Shown in pieces: positions 29,927-38,789 of a DNA stretch of 64,000 nt; within the stretch, counting starts at the first letter, position 1; every line of letters begins with the position of its first letter. The DNA lies in NCBI GenBank assembly GCA_030832085.1, contig JAURJU010000050.1, positions 1 through 64,000 on the forward strand. Reading direction: 5' to 3'. The translations under genes were made by a program, and so were the position numbers. The stretch comes from Chitinophagales bacterium. GTDB lineage: Bacteria > Bacteroidota > Bacteroidia > Chitinophagales > Chitinophagaceae. The notes beneath the pieces are model-generated. The model made no database searches. It was not told where the DNA came from and worked only from the letters and a program-made list of their open reading frames with translations.

Positions 29927-30445
29927 TCAGTCCAAATAAATATCCAGAAGGCCATCTGGTAAGGACACAAAAATCTTTTCCGCTTTGTGGTCGATTTTTT
30001 CAAGGGTACTTTCATTGAGCGGCACCAATACCTCCTTACCATTTATTTCAATGCGCAGCAGGATTTGAACAGGCTGTTCAATGACTTCTAAGACGGTGGA
30101 CAAAGGCTTTTTCTTGTCATATACCATAAATCCCAACATGGAAATGGGTGCTGATGCCGACGCTGTTTTTTTAACATCCTCTTCCTTCAGCCATATTTTT
30201 TTGCGCAGAAATCTTTTGGCGGCTTCCGGGCTTTCAATTTCTTCCAATGAAAGAATCATTTCGGTTGCACTTCTTGACTTGACTGCGGAAATGAAATAGG
30301 GAATGAACTTACCTGTAAATTCTTCAATGAAAAGGGCCTTGATGCCGGACAAGCTTGCACCTTTACCCAGGTGATGTTCCAGCACAACTTCCCCTTTAAC
30401 GCCAAAGGTGGCAACCAACTTACCGATGCTTAAATAATTTTCCAT
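29927..30445 (-). CDS. rimM: Ribosome maturation factor RimM
   Basis: YLSIGKLVATFGVKGEVVLEHH N-terminus; LVPLNESTLEKID...LPDGLLDIYL C-terminus; next to rpsP. Confidence 0.92.
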   Translation of the reverse strand: MENYLSIGKLVATFGVKGEVVLEHHLGKGASLSGIKALFIEEFTGKFIPYFISAVKSRSATEMILSLEEIESPEAAKRFLRKKIWLKEEDVKKTASASAPISMLGFMVYDKKKPLSTVLEVIEQPVQILLRIEINGKEVLVPLNESTLEKIDHKAEKIFVSLPDGLLDIYLD

Positions 30446-30449
30446 GGCA

Positions 30450-30480
30450 TAAAAAAGCCCCGTATTGAACGAGGCTTTTG
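30450..30480 (-). terminator. Terminator-like hairpin between rpsP and rimM
   Basis: Minus-strand RNA AAAAGCCUCG-UUCAAUA-CGGGGCUUUUUU: 10-bp stem (one G-U) plus U tract, ending a few nt before rimM ATG. Confidence 0.75.
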
Positions 30481-30496
30481 ATTTTAATTGTTTTGC

Positions 30497-30982
30497 TTAC
30501 TCAGCTGCTGGTGCATCTTGTTGTTCAGGTTGCTCAGGTTGTGCAACTTGAGCTACTTCTACAGGTTGCGGACGGCTGGGGGCTCCACCTTGGCGGGGCC
30601 TTTGGCGGCGTTCGCGGACTGCAGCTTCCTGACGTGCCCTTGCCTTTGATTCCTGCTCCTGGTGCCAGGCTTCAAATTTGGTCATTGCTGTTGCATGATC
30701 AAACAAGCCAAGATCAACTCCACGAAGCAAATGCTTCAGGAAAAGCACACCTTTGGTGGAGAGAATTTTACGTACTGTGTCTGTAGGTTGTGCGCCATTG
30801 TTCAGCCACTCAAGTGACTTCTGGCGATCCACCAATACAGTAGCAGGGTGAGTGAGTGGATTGTAGGTTCCGATTTTCTGAATGAACTTGCCATCGCGGG
30901 GTGCACGTGCATCTGCCACTACGATGAAGTAAAATGGACGCTTCTTGCTTCCATGACGTTGGAGTCTGATTTTGACAGCCAT
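30497..30982 (-). CDS. rpsP: 30S ribosomal protein S16 with long C-terminal tail
   Basis: [42 protein letters not shown]. Confidence 0.97.
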   Translation of the reverse strand: MAVKIRLQRHGSKKRPFYFIVVADARAPRDGKFIQKIGTYNPLTHPATVLVDRQKSLEWLNNGAQPTDTVRKILSTKGVLFLKHLLRGVDLGLFDHATAMTKFEAWHQEQESKARARQEAAVRERRQRPRQGGAPSRPQPVEVAQVAQPEQPEQQDAPAAE

Positions 30983-31035
30983 AAAAAATGTAAATTTTTA
31001 GTGGGTGGTGAGTAAAATTGTTTCAATTCGAGCGG

Positions 31036-31066
31036 CAAATATATGCATTTGCGAAGAATTATCAAA
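31036..31066 (-). promoter_or_regulatory. Candidate sigma-A-type Bacteroidota promoter for rpsP
   Basis: Minus strand TTTG-N19-TATATTTG, matching TTTG/TAnnTTTG with 19-nt spacing; about 54 nt from -7 box to rpsP ATG. Confidence 0.6.
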
Positions 31067-31126
31067 AACAAGTGTCATATTTAAGCATGAAAAGCATCAT
31101 AGATTGGGATTGGATGCTTCAATGGA

Positions 31127-32446
31127 TCAACGCCTTCCGCCCATCCTGGGCATGGTCGGCATGTTGTTCATCCCCTTCATCATCTGCTTCATTTGCTCGA
31201 ATTGTTTGAAGAATTGGTTGACTTCATTCATGTCACGTCCGCAGCCCTTCGCAATCCTTTGTTTCCGCTTCAGGTCAATCACATCCGGATTGGACCGCTC
31301 AAAAGGAGTCATTGAACTGATGATGGATTCCACGCCCTTGAATGCATCATCACTGATATCAATGTCTTTCATGGCCTTGCCCATACCCGGAATCATGCCC
31401 ATCAGGTCCTTGAGGTTTCCCATTTTCTTGATTTGCTGCAATTGATCAAGAAAATCCTGAAAATCAAACTGGTTTTTCCTGATTTTTTTCTCCAGTTTTT
31501 TGGCCTGCTCCTCATCAAACTGCGCCTGTGCCCGTTCAACCAAGGATGCTATATCCCCCATTCTGAGGATACGCTGGGCCATCCTGTCGGGATGGAAGAC
31601 ATCCAATGTTTCCATCTTCTCACCACTGCTGATGAACTTGATGGGTTTTTGAACGGTGTATTTGATGGACAAAGCGGCTCCACCCCTGGTGTCGCCATCC
31701 AATTTTGTCAATACTACGCCAGTAAAATCAAGCCTTTCGTTGAATACCTTTGCGGTGTTCACTGCATCCTGGCCCGTCATCGCATCGACAACGAAAAGTA
31801 TTTCCTGCGGTGAAAATGCTGCCTTCAATCCCGCCACTTCATTCATCATCACCTCATCCACGGCCAAACGACCGGCAGTATCAATGATGATGACGTTTTT
31901 GTTTGTAATTTTCGCTTGTTTCAAGGCATTTTCTGCAATCGCCTTCGGATCTTTGTTTTCCGGTTCTGCATATACATCCACACCAATCTGTGCACCCAAG
32001 ACCTTTAGCTGGTCAATTGCAGCAGGTCGGTAAACGTCAGCCGCCACCAACAAAGGCGACTTTCCTTTCTGTGTTTTAAGGTAGTTCGCCAGCTTACCGC
32101 TGAAGGTGGTTTTACCCGAACCCTGCAATCCCGCAATCAATACTATGGCAGGATTACCTGTTGCATTGAATCCACTGGCAGATCCACCCATGAGTTCAGT
32201 AAGTTCATCCTGAACAATCTTGATCATGAGTTGGCCAGGACTTACTGCCGTCAATACCTTTTGACCAATTGCCTTTTCCTTTACCCTGTCTGTGAATTCT
32301 TTTGCAATTTTGAAATTGACATCAGCGTCCAACAATGCCTTTCTGATGTCCTTGACTGTATTGGCAACATTGAGGTCTGAAATCCTGCCTTCGCCCTTGA
32401 TTTGCTTAAAGGCGGCGCTGATTTTTTCACTTAAATTTTCAAACAT
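31127..32446 (-). CDS. ffh: Signal recognition particle protein Ffh
   Basis: GLQGSGKTTFSGKLA, DTAGRLAVDEVMM, TKLDGDTRGGAALS; M domain. Start trimmed from 32491. Confidence 0.97.
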   Translation of the reverse strand: MFENLSEKISAAFKQIKGEGRISDLNVANTVKDIRKALLDADVNFKIAKEFTDRVKEKAIGQKVLTAVSPGQLMIKIVQDELTELMGGSASGFNATGNPAIVLIAGLQGSGKTTFSGKLANYLKTQKGKSPLLVAADVYRPAAIDQLKVLGAQIGVDVYAEPENKDPKAIAENALKQAKITNKNVIIIDTAGRLAVDEVMMNEVAGLKAAFSPQEILFVVDAMTGQDAVNTAKVFNERLDFTGVVLTKLDGDTRGGAALSIKYTVQKPIKFISSGEKMETLDVFHPDRMAQRILRMGDIASLVERAQAQFDEEQAKKLEKKIRKNQFDFQDFLDQLQQIKKMGNLKDLMGMIPGMGKAMKDIDISDDAFKGVESIISSMTPFERSNPDVIDLKRKQRIAKGCGRDMNEVNQFFKQFEQMKQMMKGMNNMPTMPRMGGRR

Positions 32447-32578
32447 GTTCTTTGCGGCTTTAATGAAAAATGAACACCATGGGATGTTCATTCATGCAAA
32501 GTTAATGATTATGTTTTTAGTTTTCTTGCCGGTTGTCATGGCATTGGCTGGATGCACCGAAATAAGGATCTTGAAGAT

Positions 32579-33445
32579 CTACAGGAACGCCCTGAGTCTC
32601 ATGGAACTTGCAGTCTGCCTCAACTTTGCCAATGCCATGTCCCTGATTTGCCTGACCCTTTCTCGGGTAAGGTTGCATTCCACGCCGATGTCTTCCATCC
32701 CCATTGGACGATCCATGCCAATGCCATACAGGTACCTCAGTACTTTTTGCTGCTTTTCAGTGAGGCTGCCCAAAGCGCGTTCTATTTCATAATGCATTGA
32801 TTCATGCTGTGTTTCATGGTCAGCTGCTTCTGCCTCTTTGTTTTCCATGATGTCAATCATGGTGCCTTCACTGTCATCCCCCAAAGGCGAGTCAATGCTG
32901 ACATGACGGTTCGCCAAGGTGATGGTGGATGAAACCTCGTCCAGGTCCATTTCCAAATGTTTTGAAATCTCCTCAACCGAGGGTTCACGCTCAAAAACCT
33001 GTTCCAAATACTGGGCGGCCCTGGCAATTTTATTGCGCATGTCTACCCGGTTCAGGGGTACCCTCACAATCCGGGATTGGTCGGCCAATGCCTGCAAAAT
33101 GCTCTGGCGGATCCACCAAACTGCATATGAAATAAACCGAAAACCCCTTGTTTCATCAAATCGTTTTGCTGCACGCATCAAACCCATGTTGCCTTCATTG
33201 ATAAGGTCTGAAAGTGATAATCCCTGGTGTTGGTATTGTTTTGCCACAGAAACCACAAACCTGAGGTTCGCTTTTGTGAGTTGCTCCAATGCGGACTGGT
33301 CACCCTTTTTGGATAAATCTGCCAACCGGGCTTCCTCCTCGACACTGATCATGGGAACCTTGCTGATGTCTTGTAAATACTTGTCAAGGCTTGGGGATTC
33401 GCGCAAGGTTATGGATTGACCTATACGCAGTTGGCGCATGCTCAT
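32579..33445 (-). CDS. rpoD: RpoD/SigA-type sigma-70 factor lacking region 1.1
   Basis: LRFVVSVAKQYQHQGLSLSDLINEGNMGLMRAAKRFDETRGFRFISYAVWWIRQSI; C-terminal region 4 HTH. Confidence 0.88.
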   Translation of the reverse strand: MSMRQLRIGQSITLRESPSLDKYLQDISKVPMISVEEEARLADLSKKGDQSALEQLTKANLRFVVSVAKQYQHQGLSLSDLINEGNMGLMRAAKRFDETRGFRFISYAVWWIRQSILQALADQSRIVRVPLNRVDMRNKIARAAQYLEQVFEREPSVEEISKHLEMDLDEVSSTITLANRHVSIDSPLGDDSEGTMIDIMENKEAEAADHETQHESMHYEIERALGSLTEKQQKVLRYLYGIGMDRPMGMEDIGVECNLTRERVRQIRDMALAKLRQTASSMRLRAFL

Positions 33446-33728
33446 GGGAAGGATGTTAAAGTGGTTTTCTCAAGTATGGCACAGGACCTTACCAAAACGC
33501 TGTTGTCATAAAAATATTGTTAATTCGCTTCTCAGGTTTTCCCCAAAACCGAAATTCACGTATAAATTACTGATATTCAATTACTTGAAAACATCAATTC
33601 AAAAAAGTGAAAATCACGTTTAAAAAAAAGAAAAGAAACATCAAATTATATTTTTTCAATTCCGATATTTTTCTATCATTGCAAGGTGCATGCGATAAAA
33701 ATGTGAACAGAGACCAATACAAATCAAC

Positions 33729-34106
33729 ATGAGCAAACAGTTATTTTCTATAGAGTACCCCGTAAGATGTTCACCCAACATCCTGTATGATTTCCTTTCC
33801 ACACCTGCAGGATTGCAGGAATGGTTTGCGGACAAGGTGGATGAACGCGATACTGTTTTCAGTTTTTCCTGGAACGGCTCGGTAGAAAAAGCCGAGGTGC
33901 TGGAGGCAGAGGAGAATAAATTCATCCGTTTCCATTGGCTGCATGCTCCCCAAAACGAATATTTTGAATTCTCCATAGAAAAATCAGAAGTAAGCAGTCA
34001 GACCATTCTGGTCATCAAGGACTTTGCTGAAAAAAAGGAAATCGCTGATCAGTCAAGACTTTGGGGCGTACAAGTACACGATCTGTTCCACAGACTTGGC
34101 AATTAA
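33729..34106 (+). CDS. SRPBCC/START-like domain protein
   Basis: YPVRCSPNILYDFLSTPAGLQEWFADKVD...FSFSWNGSVEKAEVL; AHSA1-like fold inferred. Confidence 0.75.
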   Translation: MSKQLFSIEYPVRCSPNILYDFLSTPAGLQEWFADKVDERDTVFSFSWNGSVEKAEVLEAEENKFIRFHWLHAPQNEYFEFSIEKSEVSSQTILVIKDFAEKKEIADQSRLWGVQVHDLFHRLGN

Positions 34107-34108
34107 AG

Positions 34109-35551
34109 ATGCTCAAGAAACTTGATCAACTCATTTTAAATGCCTTTATCGGTCCATCTATCGCGACCTTTTTCATCACACTTTTTGTGTTGGTGATGCA
34201 ATTTTTTTGGAAATACATCGATGACCTGGTTGGCAAAGGGCTGGATTTCTCCAGCATTCTTGAGCTTACCGCCTATGTCACTGTAACGGCAGTTCCCTTG
34301 GCACTCCCATTGGCAATCCTGATTTCCTCCATCATGACCTTTGGAAACCTGGGAGAAAGTTTTGAGTTGGTGGCCATCAAATCTGCAGGAATTCCTTTGC
34401 TGCGCTTCATGCGCCCCTTGATGGTTGTTTCGATCATGATTGGAATTGTAGCCTTCCTGATTTCTAACTATGTAATGCCAGTGGCCAACCTCAAGTTTAC
34501 CACCATGCTCTATGACATTCGTGTGGCAAAACCCGCCTTTGACATCAAGGAAGGGATTTTCTACGACAAGATTCCCGGATTTGCCATCAAGGTGGGCAAA
34601 AAGGAAAAAGATGGAAACAGCATCAGCAAGATTGTCATTTACGAAAATCAGTATTCGCTTCAGGACAACATCATTGTTGCTGAGAAAGGAAAAATGAGTG
34701 TCAGTGACGACAAGAAATTTCTTGAGTTTGACCTTGAGAATGGATGGCGTTACCAGGAAAAAGGACCATACAATACAGCGCAGACTGACTATTACCGGCT
34801 GGGATTCAAAAAGTACAAAAAAGTTTTTGACCTGAGCAGTTTTGACGTGTTGAAAACACCTGACAGCATGTTCAAAGGGAGTTATGAAATGTTGAATGTC
34901 CGTCAACTGAAAAATTCAACGGACTCCATCAACAAGGAGATCAGGCGCATTGAAACGGTGCGGATGAACAAGGAAATTACAAGCTATTACCTGTTTGGAA
35001 AATATTTTAAAAAAGGATGGAAATCCGGTAAGGTGATCCTGCCCAAGAAGGTGCGCACCTATGGAGACAACCTCCCAGACTCCGTTGTGGATGTGGCATT
35101 TACCAAAGCCGCCGATAAAATCAACCTTGTAAAAAGTTCCCTTGAATTGATTGCGGCAGACCATGAACAGCGGGAACGCGATTGGAGGATGTATGCCATC
35201 CAGTGGCATAAAAAATATTCACTTTCATTTGCCTGCATTGTATTGTTCATCATAGGAGCCCCACTGGGATCCATCATCAGAAAGGGTGGATTGGGTATGC
35301 CGTTGGTTGTAGCTGTGGCTTTCTTTCTGGTATTTCACCTGTTGAACATGTTTGGTGAAAAGTTTGTGCGGCAAGGCATCATGCATCCCTTCCTCGGGAT
35401 ATGGCTTTCCAGCATTGTTTTGTTGCCCATCGGACTGTTTTTGGTCTATAAGGCGATGAACGATTCCCAACTCTTCAATACCGAATACTATTTCCGTTTT
35501 TTCAGGAAAATACAAGGTAAGTTCAAGCGGAAAGTTCCATTACAATCCTAA
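34109..35551 (+). CDS. LptF/LptG (YjgP/YjgQ) family LPS export permease
   Basis: MLKKLDQLILNAFIGPSIATFFITLFVLVMQFFWKYIDDLVGKGL and C-terminal TM cluster. Start trimmed from 34061. Confidence 0.92.
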   Translation: MLKKLDQLILNAFIGPSIATFFITLFVLVMQFFWKYIDDLVGKGLDFSSILELTAYVTVTAVPLALPLAILISSIMTFGNLGESFELVAIKSAGIPLLRFMRPLMVVSIMIGIVAFLISNYVMPVANLKFTTMLYDIRVAKPAFDIKEGIFYDKIPGFAIKVGKKEKDGNSISKIVIYENQYSLQDNIIVAEKGKMSVSDDKKFLEFDLENGWRYQEKGPYNTAQTDYYRLGFKKYKKVFDLSSFDVLKTPDSMFKGSYEMLNVRQLKNSTDSINKEIRRIETVRMNKEITSYYLFGKYFKKGWKSGKVILPKKVRTYGDNLPDSVVDVAFTKAADKINLVKSSLELIAADHEQRERDWRMYAIQWHKKYSLSFACIVLFIIGAPLGSIIRKGGLGMPLVVAVAFFLVFHLLNMFGEKFVRQGIMHPFLGIWLSSIVLLPIGLFLVYKAMNDSQLFNTEYYFRFFRKIQGKFKRKVPLQS

Positions 35552-35575
35552 TCTTTACACCTCAAATCAAAAGCC

Positions 35576-36304
35576 ATGGATACCAACAACTCGCGCAGAA
35601 AATTCATCAGTACAACCATCAAGGGAGGCATGGCCGCAGGGGCTTTGGGCATGATTCCTGGTTCAGTTTTCGCCGACTTCCCTTTTCAAACGACCCCATT
35701 TGTGCAATCTCCCCTGCCCTATGCATATGGCGCATTGGAGCCGTATATTGATGCACTCACCATGGAAATCCACCATACCAAACATGCTGCTGCCTATACA
35801 AAAAACCTGAACGAAGCAGCATTGGCAGAATTCAAGGGTGAAAAGATAAGCCTCGAAGAGGCCTTCAAAAAAATCTCCACCTTTTCCGCCAAACTCCGCA
35901 ACAATGGTGGTGGCCATTACAACCATGAACTCTTCTGGAAAAGCATGCAGGCGCCAGGCACAGCGCTGCACGAAGGGCCATTGAAACAGGCACTGACAGC
36001 AAGTTTTGGCAATTATGAGAACTTCAAATCCAAAATGAGCGAAGCAGCCATGACCAGGTTTGGAAGTGGATGGGCCTGGTTGTACCTGGATGGCGAAAAA
36101 AAGTTGCAAATCGGTTCAACACCCAACCAGGACAATCCACTCATGGATTTGTCTCCGGTGAAAGGAACGCCATTGTTGGGATTGGATGTTTGGGAACATG
36201 CCTATTACCTCAAATACCAGAACAAGCGCGCCGAATACGTGAACAACTGGTTCAACCTGGTGAATTGGAAGTTTGTGGAAGAAAGATTGGTTACCGGAAA
36301 ATAA
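35576..36304 (+). CDS. Fe/Mn superoxide dismutase with predicted Tat signal
   Basis: NNSRRKFISTT twin-arginine start; metal-ligand contexts IHHTKH, HYNHELFW, DVWEHAYY; TPNQDNP. Confidence 0.93.
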   Translation: MDTNNSRRKFISTTIKGGMAAGALGMIPGSVFADFPFQTTPFVQSPLPYAYGALEPYIDALTMEIHHTKHAAAYTKNLNEAALAEFKGEKISLEEAFKKISTFSAKLRNNGGGHYNHELFWKSMQAPGTALHEGPLKQALTASFGNYENFKSKMSEAAMTRFGSGWAWLYLDGEKKLQIGSTPNQDNPLMDLSPVKGTPLLGLDVWEHAYYLKYQNKRAEYVNNWFNLVNWKFVEERLVTGK

Positions 36305-36338
36305 ACCAGAAGGCAATCAAGAACAATTGCCAAAAAAG

Positions 36339-36391
36339 TCAGCCTTTGCAAAAAGCTACCGTTTTGAAACAGCTGCAATCACAAAGGCTGA
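36339..36391 (+). other. Intergenic inverted repeat (10-bp stem, 33-nt structured loop), possible RNA element
   Basis: TCAGCCTTTG (36339-36348) pairs with CAAAGGCTGA (36382-36391); inner CAAAA/TTTTG pairing possible. Confidence 0.4.
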
Positions 36392-36498
36392 GGATATGAC
36401 ACGCAATCGTGCATCAAATATATGTATGCTTTTGGAACTACAAAATTTTTTTGTTAAAATTTTATGAATTCTAATGTGTACTTTAAACACTAACAAAC

Positions 36499-37854
36499 AT
36501 GAAACAATACATCGATCAGCACAAGGAACGCTTCCTGAATGAACTTCTTGAGCTGCTGAGGATTCCGTCCATCAGTGCCAACAGCGAACACAAGGCAGAC
36601 ATGATCAGGTGTGCTGAAGCAGTAAAGCAATCCCTTCTTGATGCCGGAGCAGACCTTGCTGAAATACATGAAACGGCGGGTCATCCCATCGTTTATGGAG
36701 AGAAAATGGTTGATTCCTCTTTCCCTACCGTACTGGTCTATGGGCACTATGATGTTCAGCCTGCAGACCCGCTGGAGCTTTGGCACAGTGGACCATTTGA
36801 GCCTGTGATCAAGGATGGTAAGATTTTTGCACGGGGCGCTTGTGATGACAAAGGACAATTTTATATGCATGTCAAGGCCCTTGAAGTGATGGTCAAGAGC
36901 AATGCGCTGAAAACAAATATCAAGTTTTGCATAGAAGGCGAAGAGGAAATTGGCTCTCCAAACCTTGCAAGGTTTGTATCCACGCACCACGATTTGCTGA
37001 AAGCGGATGTGGTACTGATCAGTGATACGGCCATGATCAGCATGGATACCCCATCAATTGATTCAGGGGTTCGCGGTCTTAGCTACATAGAAGTTGAGGT
37101 TACGGGGCCCAACCGGGATTTGCACAGTGGTGTATATGGTGGTGCAGTAGCCAACCCTGCCACGATTCTTGCCAGGATGATCGCTTCATGCCACGACGAA
37201 AACAACCATATCACCATACCAGGATTTTATGACGATGTGATTGAAGCAAGTGCAGCAGAACGTGCGTTGATGGCAAAAGCACCCTTTGATGAGACCGAAT
37301 ACAAGCAAGATCTTGGTATTGATGCCGTTTATGGTGAAAAGGGATACAGTACCAATGAAAGAACAGGAATTCGCCCAACGTTAGAGGTAAACGGCATCTG
37401 GGGAGGATATACAGGCGAGGGAGCAAAAACAGTACTGCCTTCCAAGGCCAACGCTAAAATTTCAGCCCGCTTGGTGCCCAACCAGTCTTCTGAAAAGATT
37501 ACCGCAATATTGCTGGACTATTTCAGAAAAATTGCACCAGCCGGAGTAACAGTAAAAGCTGCTGAGCACCATGGTGGTGAACCCTACCTTACACCCATCG
37601 ATTCCAGGGGCTACCAGGCTGCTGCAAAAGCCATTGAGCATACCTTCGGAAAATCACCTGTGCCTGTGCGTGGTGGCGGCAGCATACCCATCTGCTCCTT
37701 GTTTGAAAAAGAACTTGGCGTCAAAATCGTATTCATGGGCTTTGGCCTCGACAGTGACAACCTGCATTCACCCAATGAAAAATACGACCTGTTCAATTTC
37801 TACAAAGGGATTGAAACCATTCCTTATTTCCATCAGTATTTTGCTGGGGAATAA
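36499..37854 (+). CDS. M20 family dipeptidase
   Basis: VLVYGHYDVQPAD, ARGACDDKGQFYMH, CIEGEEEIGSPN metal-binding motifs. Confidence 0.93.
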   Translation: MKQYIDQHKERFLNELLELLRIPSISANSEHKADMIRCAEAVKQSLLDAGADLAEIHETAGHPIVYGEKMVDSSFPTVLVYGHYDVQPADPLELWHSGPFEPVIKDGKIFARGACDDKGQFYMHVKALEVMVKSNALKTNIKFCIEGEEEIGSPNLARFVSTHHDLLKADVVLISDTAMISMDTPSIDSGVRGLSYIEVEVTGPNRDLHSGVYGGAVANPATILARMIASCHDENNHITIPGFYDDVIEASAAERALMAKAPFDETEYKQDLGIDAVYGEKGYSTNERTGIRPTLEVNGIWGGYTGEGAKTVLPSKANAKISARLVPNQSSEKITAILLDYFRKIAPAGVTVKAAEHHGGEPYLTPIDSRGYQAAAKAIEHTFGKSPVPVRGGGSIPICSLFEKELGVKIVFMGFGLDSDNLHSPNEKYDLFNFYKGIETIPYFHQYFAGE

Positions 37855-37906
37855 AATTGAAATGGGTTGAACTGGTCAGCAAAAGGCAGAACGGTTCAAA
37901 TATGTA

Positions 37907-37946
37907 GTAAGGTTTAGGGAGGTTGAGAGAAGTTGAGCAAGGCTAA
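37907..37946. repeat. Degenerate tandem repeat, four units of about 10 nt (GTAAGGTTTA/GGGAGGTTGA/GAGAAGTTGA/GCAAGGCTAA)
   Basis: Direct reading of the intergenic region; consensus near GNRAGGTTGA. Confidence 0.5.
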
Positions 37947-38017
37947 AAGATTATGCACATGGCAGCCCATGGCGGGAGACCTTAAAATGGGTAATTGTTG
38001 TAAAGTTTTACTGCAAA

Positions 38018-38677
38018 ATGAAAAAGAAAATTATCATCACAGGAAGCACAGGCATGGTGGGCAATATTTTGCTTCAGTTGTGCTTGAAGAGCAATGAAGT
38101 TTATGAAATTATTTCACTTGTTAGAAAACCAACCAAAGTTAGAAATGAAAAATACAAGGAATTCGTCGTAGAGAATTTTCTGGAGTATGATGATTTCGCT
38201 CATTTATTTGATGCTGTAGACATTGTTTTTTATTGTTTAGGCGTTTATACTGGTGCAGTACCGGCAGGGGAATTTAGAAAAATCAATTTTGACTACCCAT
38301 TCAACCTGGCCAAATCCATACATGCAAAGTCCCCTAACACCACATTTTGTTTGTTGAGTGGTCAAGGGGCTGATAGATCTGAAAAAGGCAAATTGCAATT
38401 TGCAAGAGACAAAGGTGCCATTGAAAATGCGTTGGCTGCATTGAACTTTACATCCTTTTATGCATTCAGGCCTGGCTATATCTACCCCACAACAAAAAGA
38501 AAGGAGCCTAATCTTTTTTATGCACTAACAAGAAAATTATATCCGATTATAAAATTACTCGGAAACAACCTGAGTATAACTGACAAAGAACTTGCAGAAA
38601 CCATGTATGCAGTAGGAATGAATGGCCATACAAAAGAGATTTTGGAAAATAAAGACATGAAATTGTTTTCGCTTTAG
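38018..38677 (+). CDS. NAD(P)-binding Rossmann-fold protein (atypical SDR/epimerase family)
   Basis: KKIIITGSTGMVGNILLQLCL nucleotide-binding motif. Confidence 0.85.
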   Translation: MKKKIIITGSTGMVGNILLQLCLKSNEVYEIISLVRKPTKVRNEKYKEFVVENFLEYDDFAHLFDAVDIVFYCLGVYTGAVPAGEFRKINFDYPFNLAKSIHAKSPNTTFCLLSGQGADRSEKGKLQFARDKGAIENALAALNFTSFYAFRPGYIYPTTKRKEPNLFYALTRKLYPIIKLLGNNLSITDKELAETMYAVGMNGHTKEILENKDMKLFSL

Positions 38678-38789
38678 TCATTTCATCAGTCCTTGCTTAA
38701 AATCACCAGAATCTGCTGTGACTGATCAAAAGGATAGAAGGCCAAATCAATTCCTGAACAGGTTGATGCATCTCCGGGAGTTTGCACAA

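Noticed and set aside
34136-34906. 256-aa minus-strand ORF antisense to the LptF/G gene
   Set aside because: His/Asn-rich shadow translation; the plus-strand protein has coherent membrane topology and family motifs.
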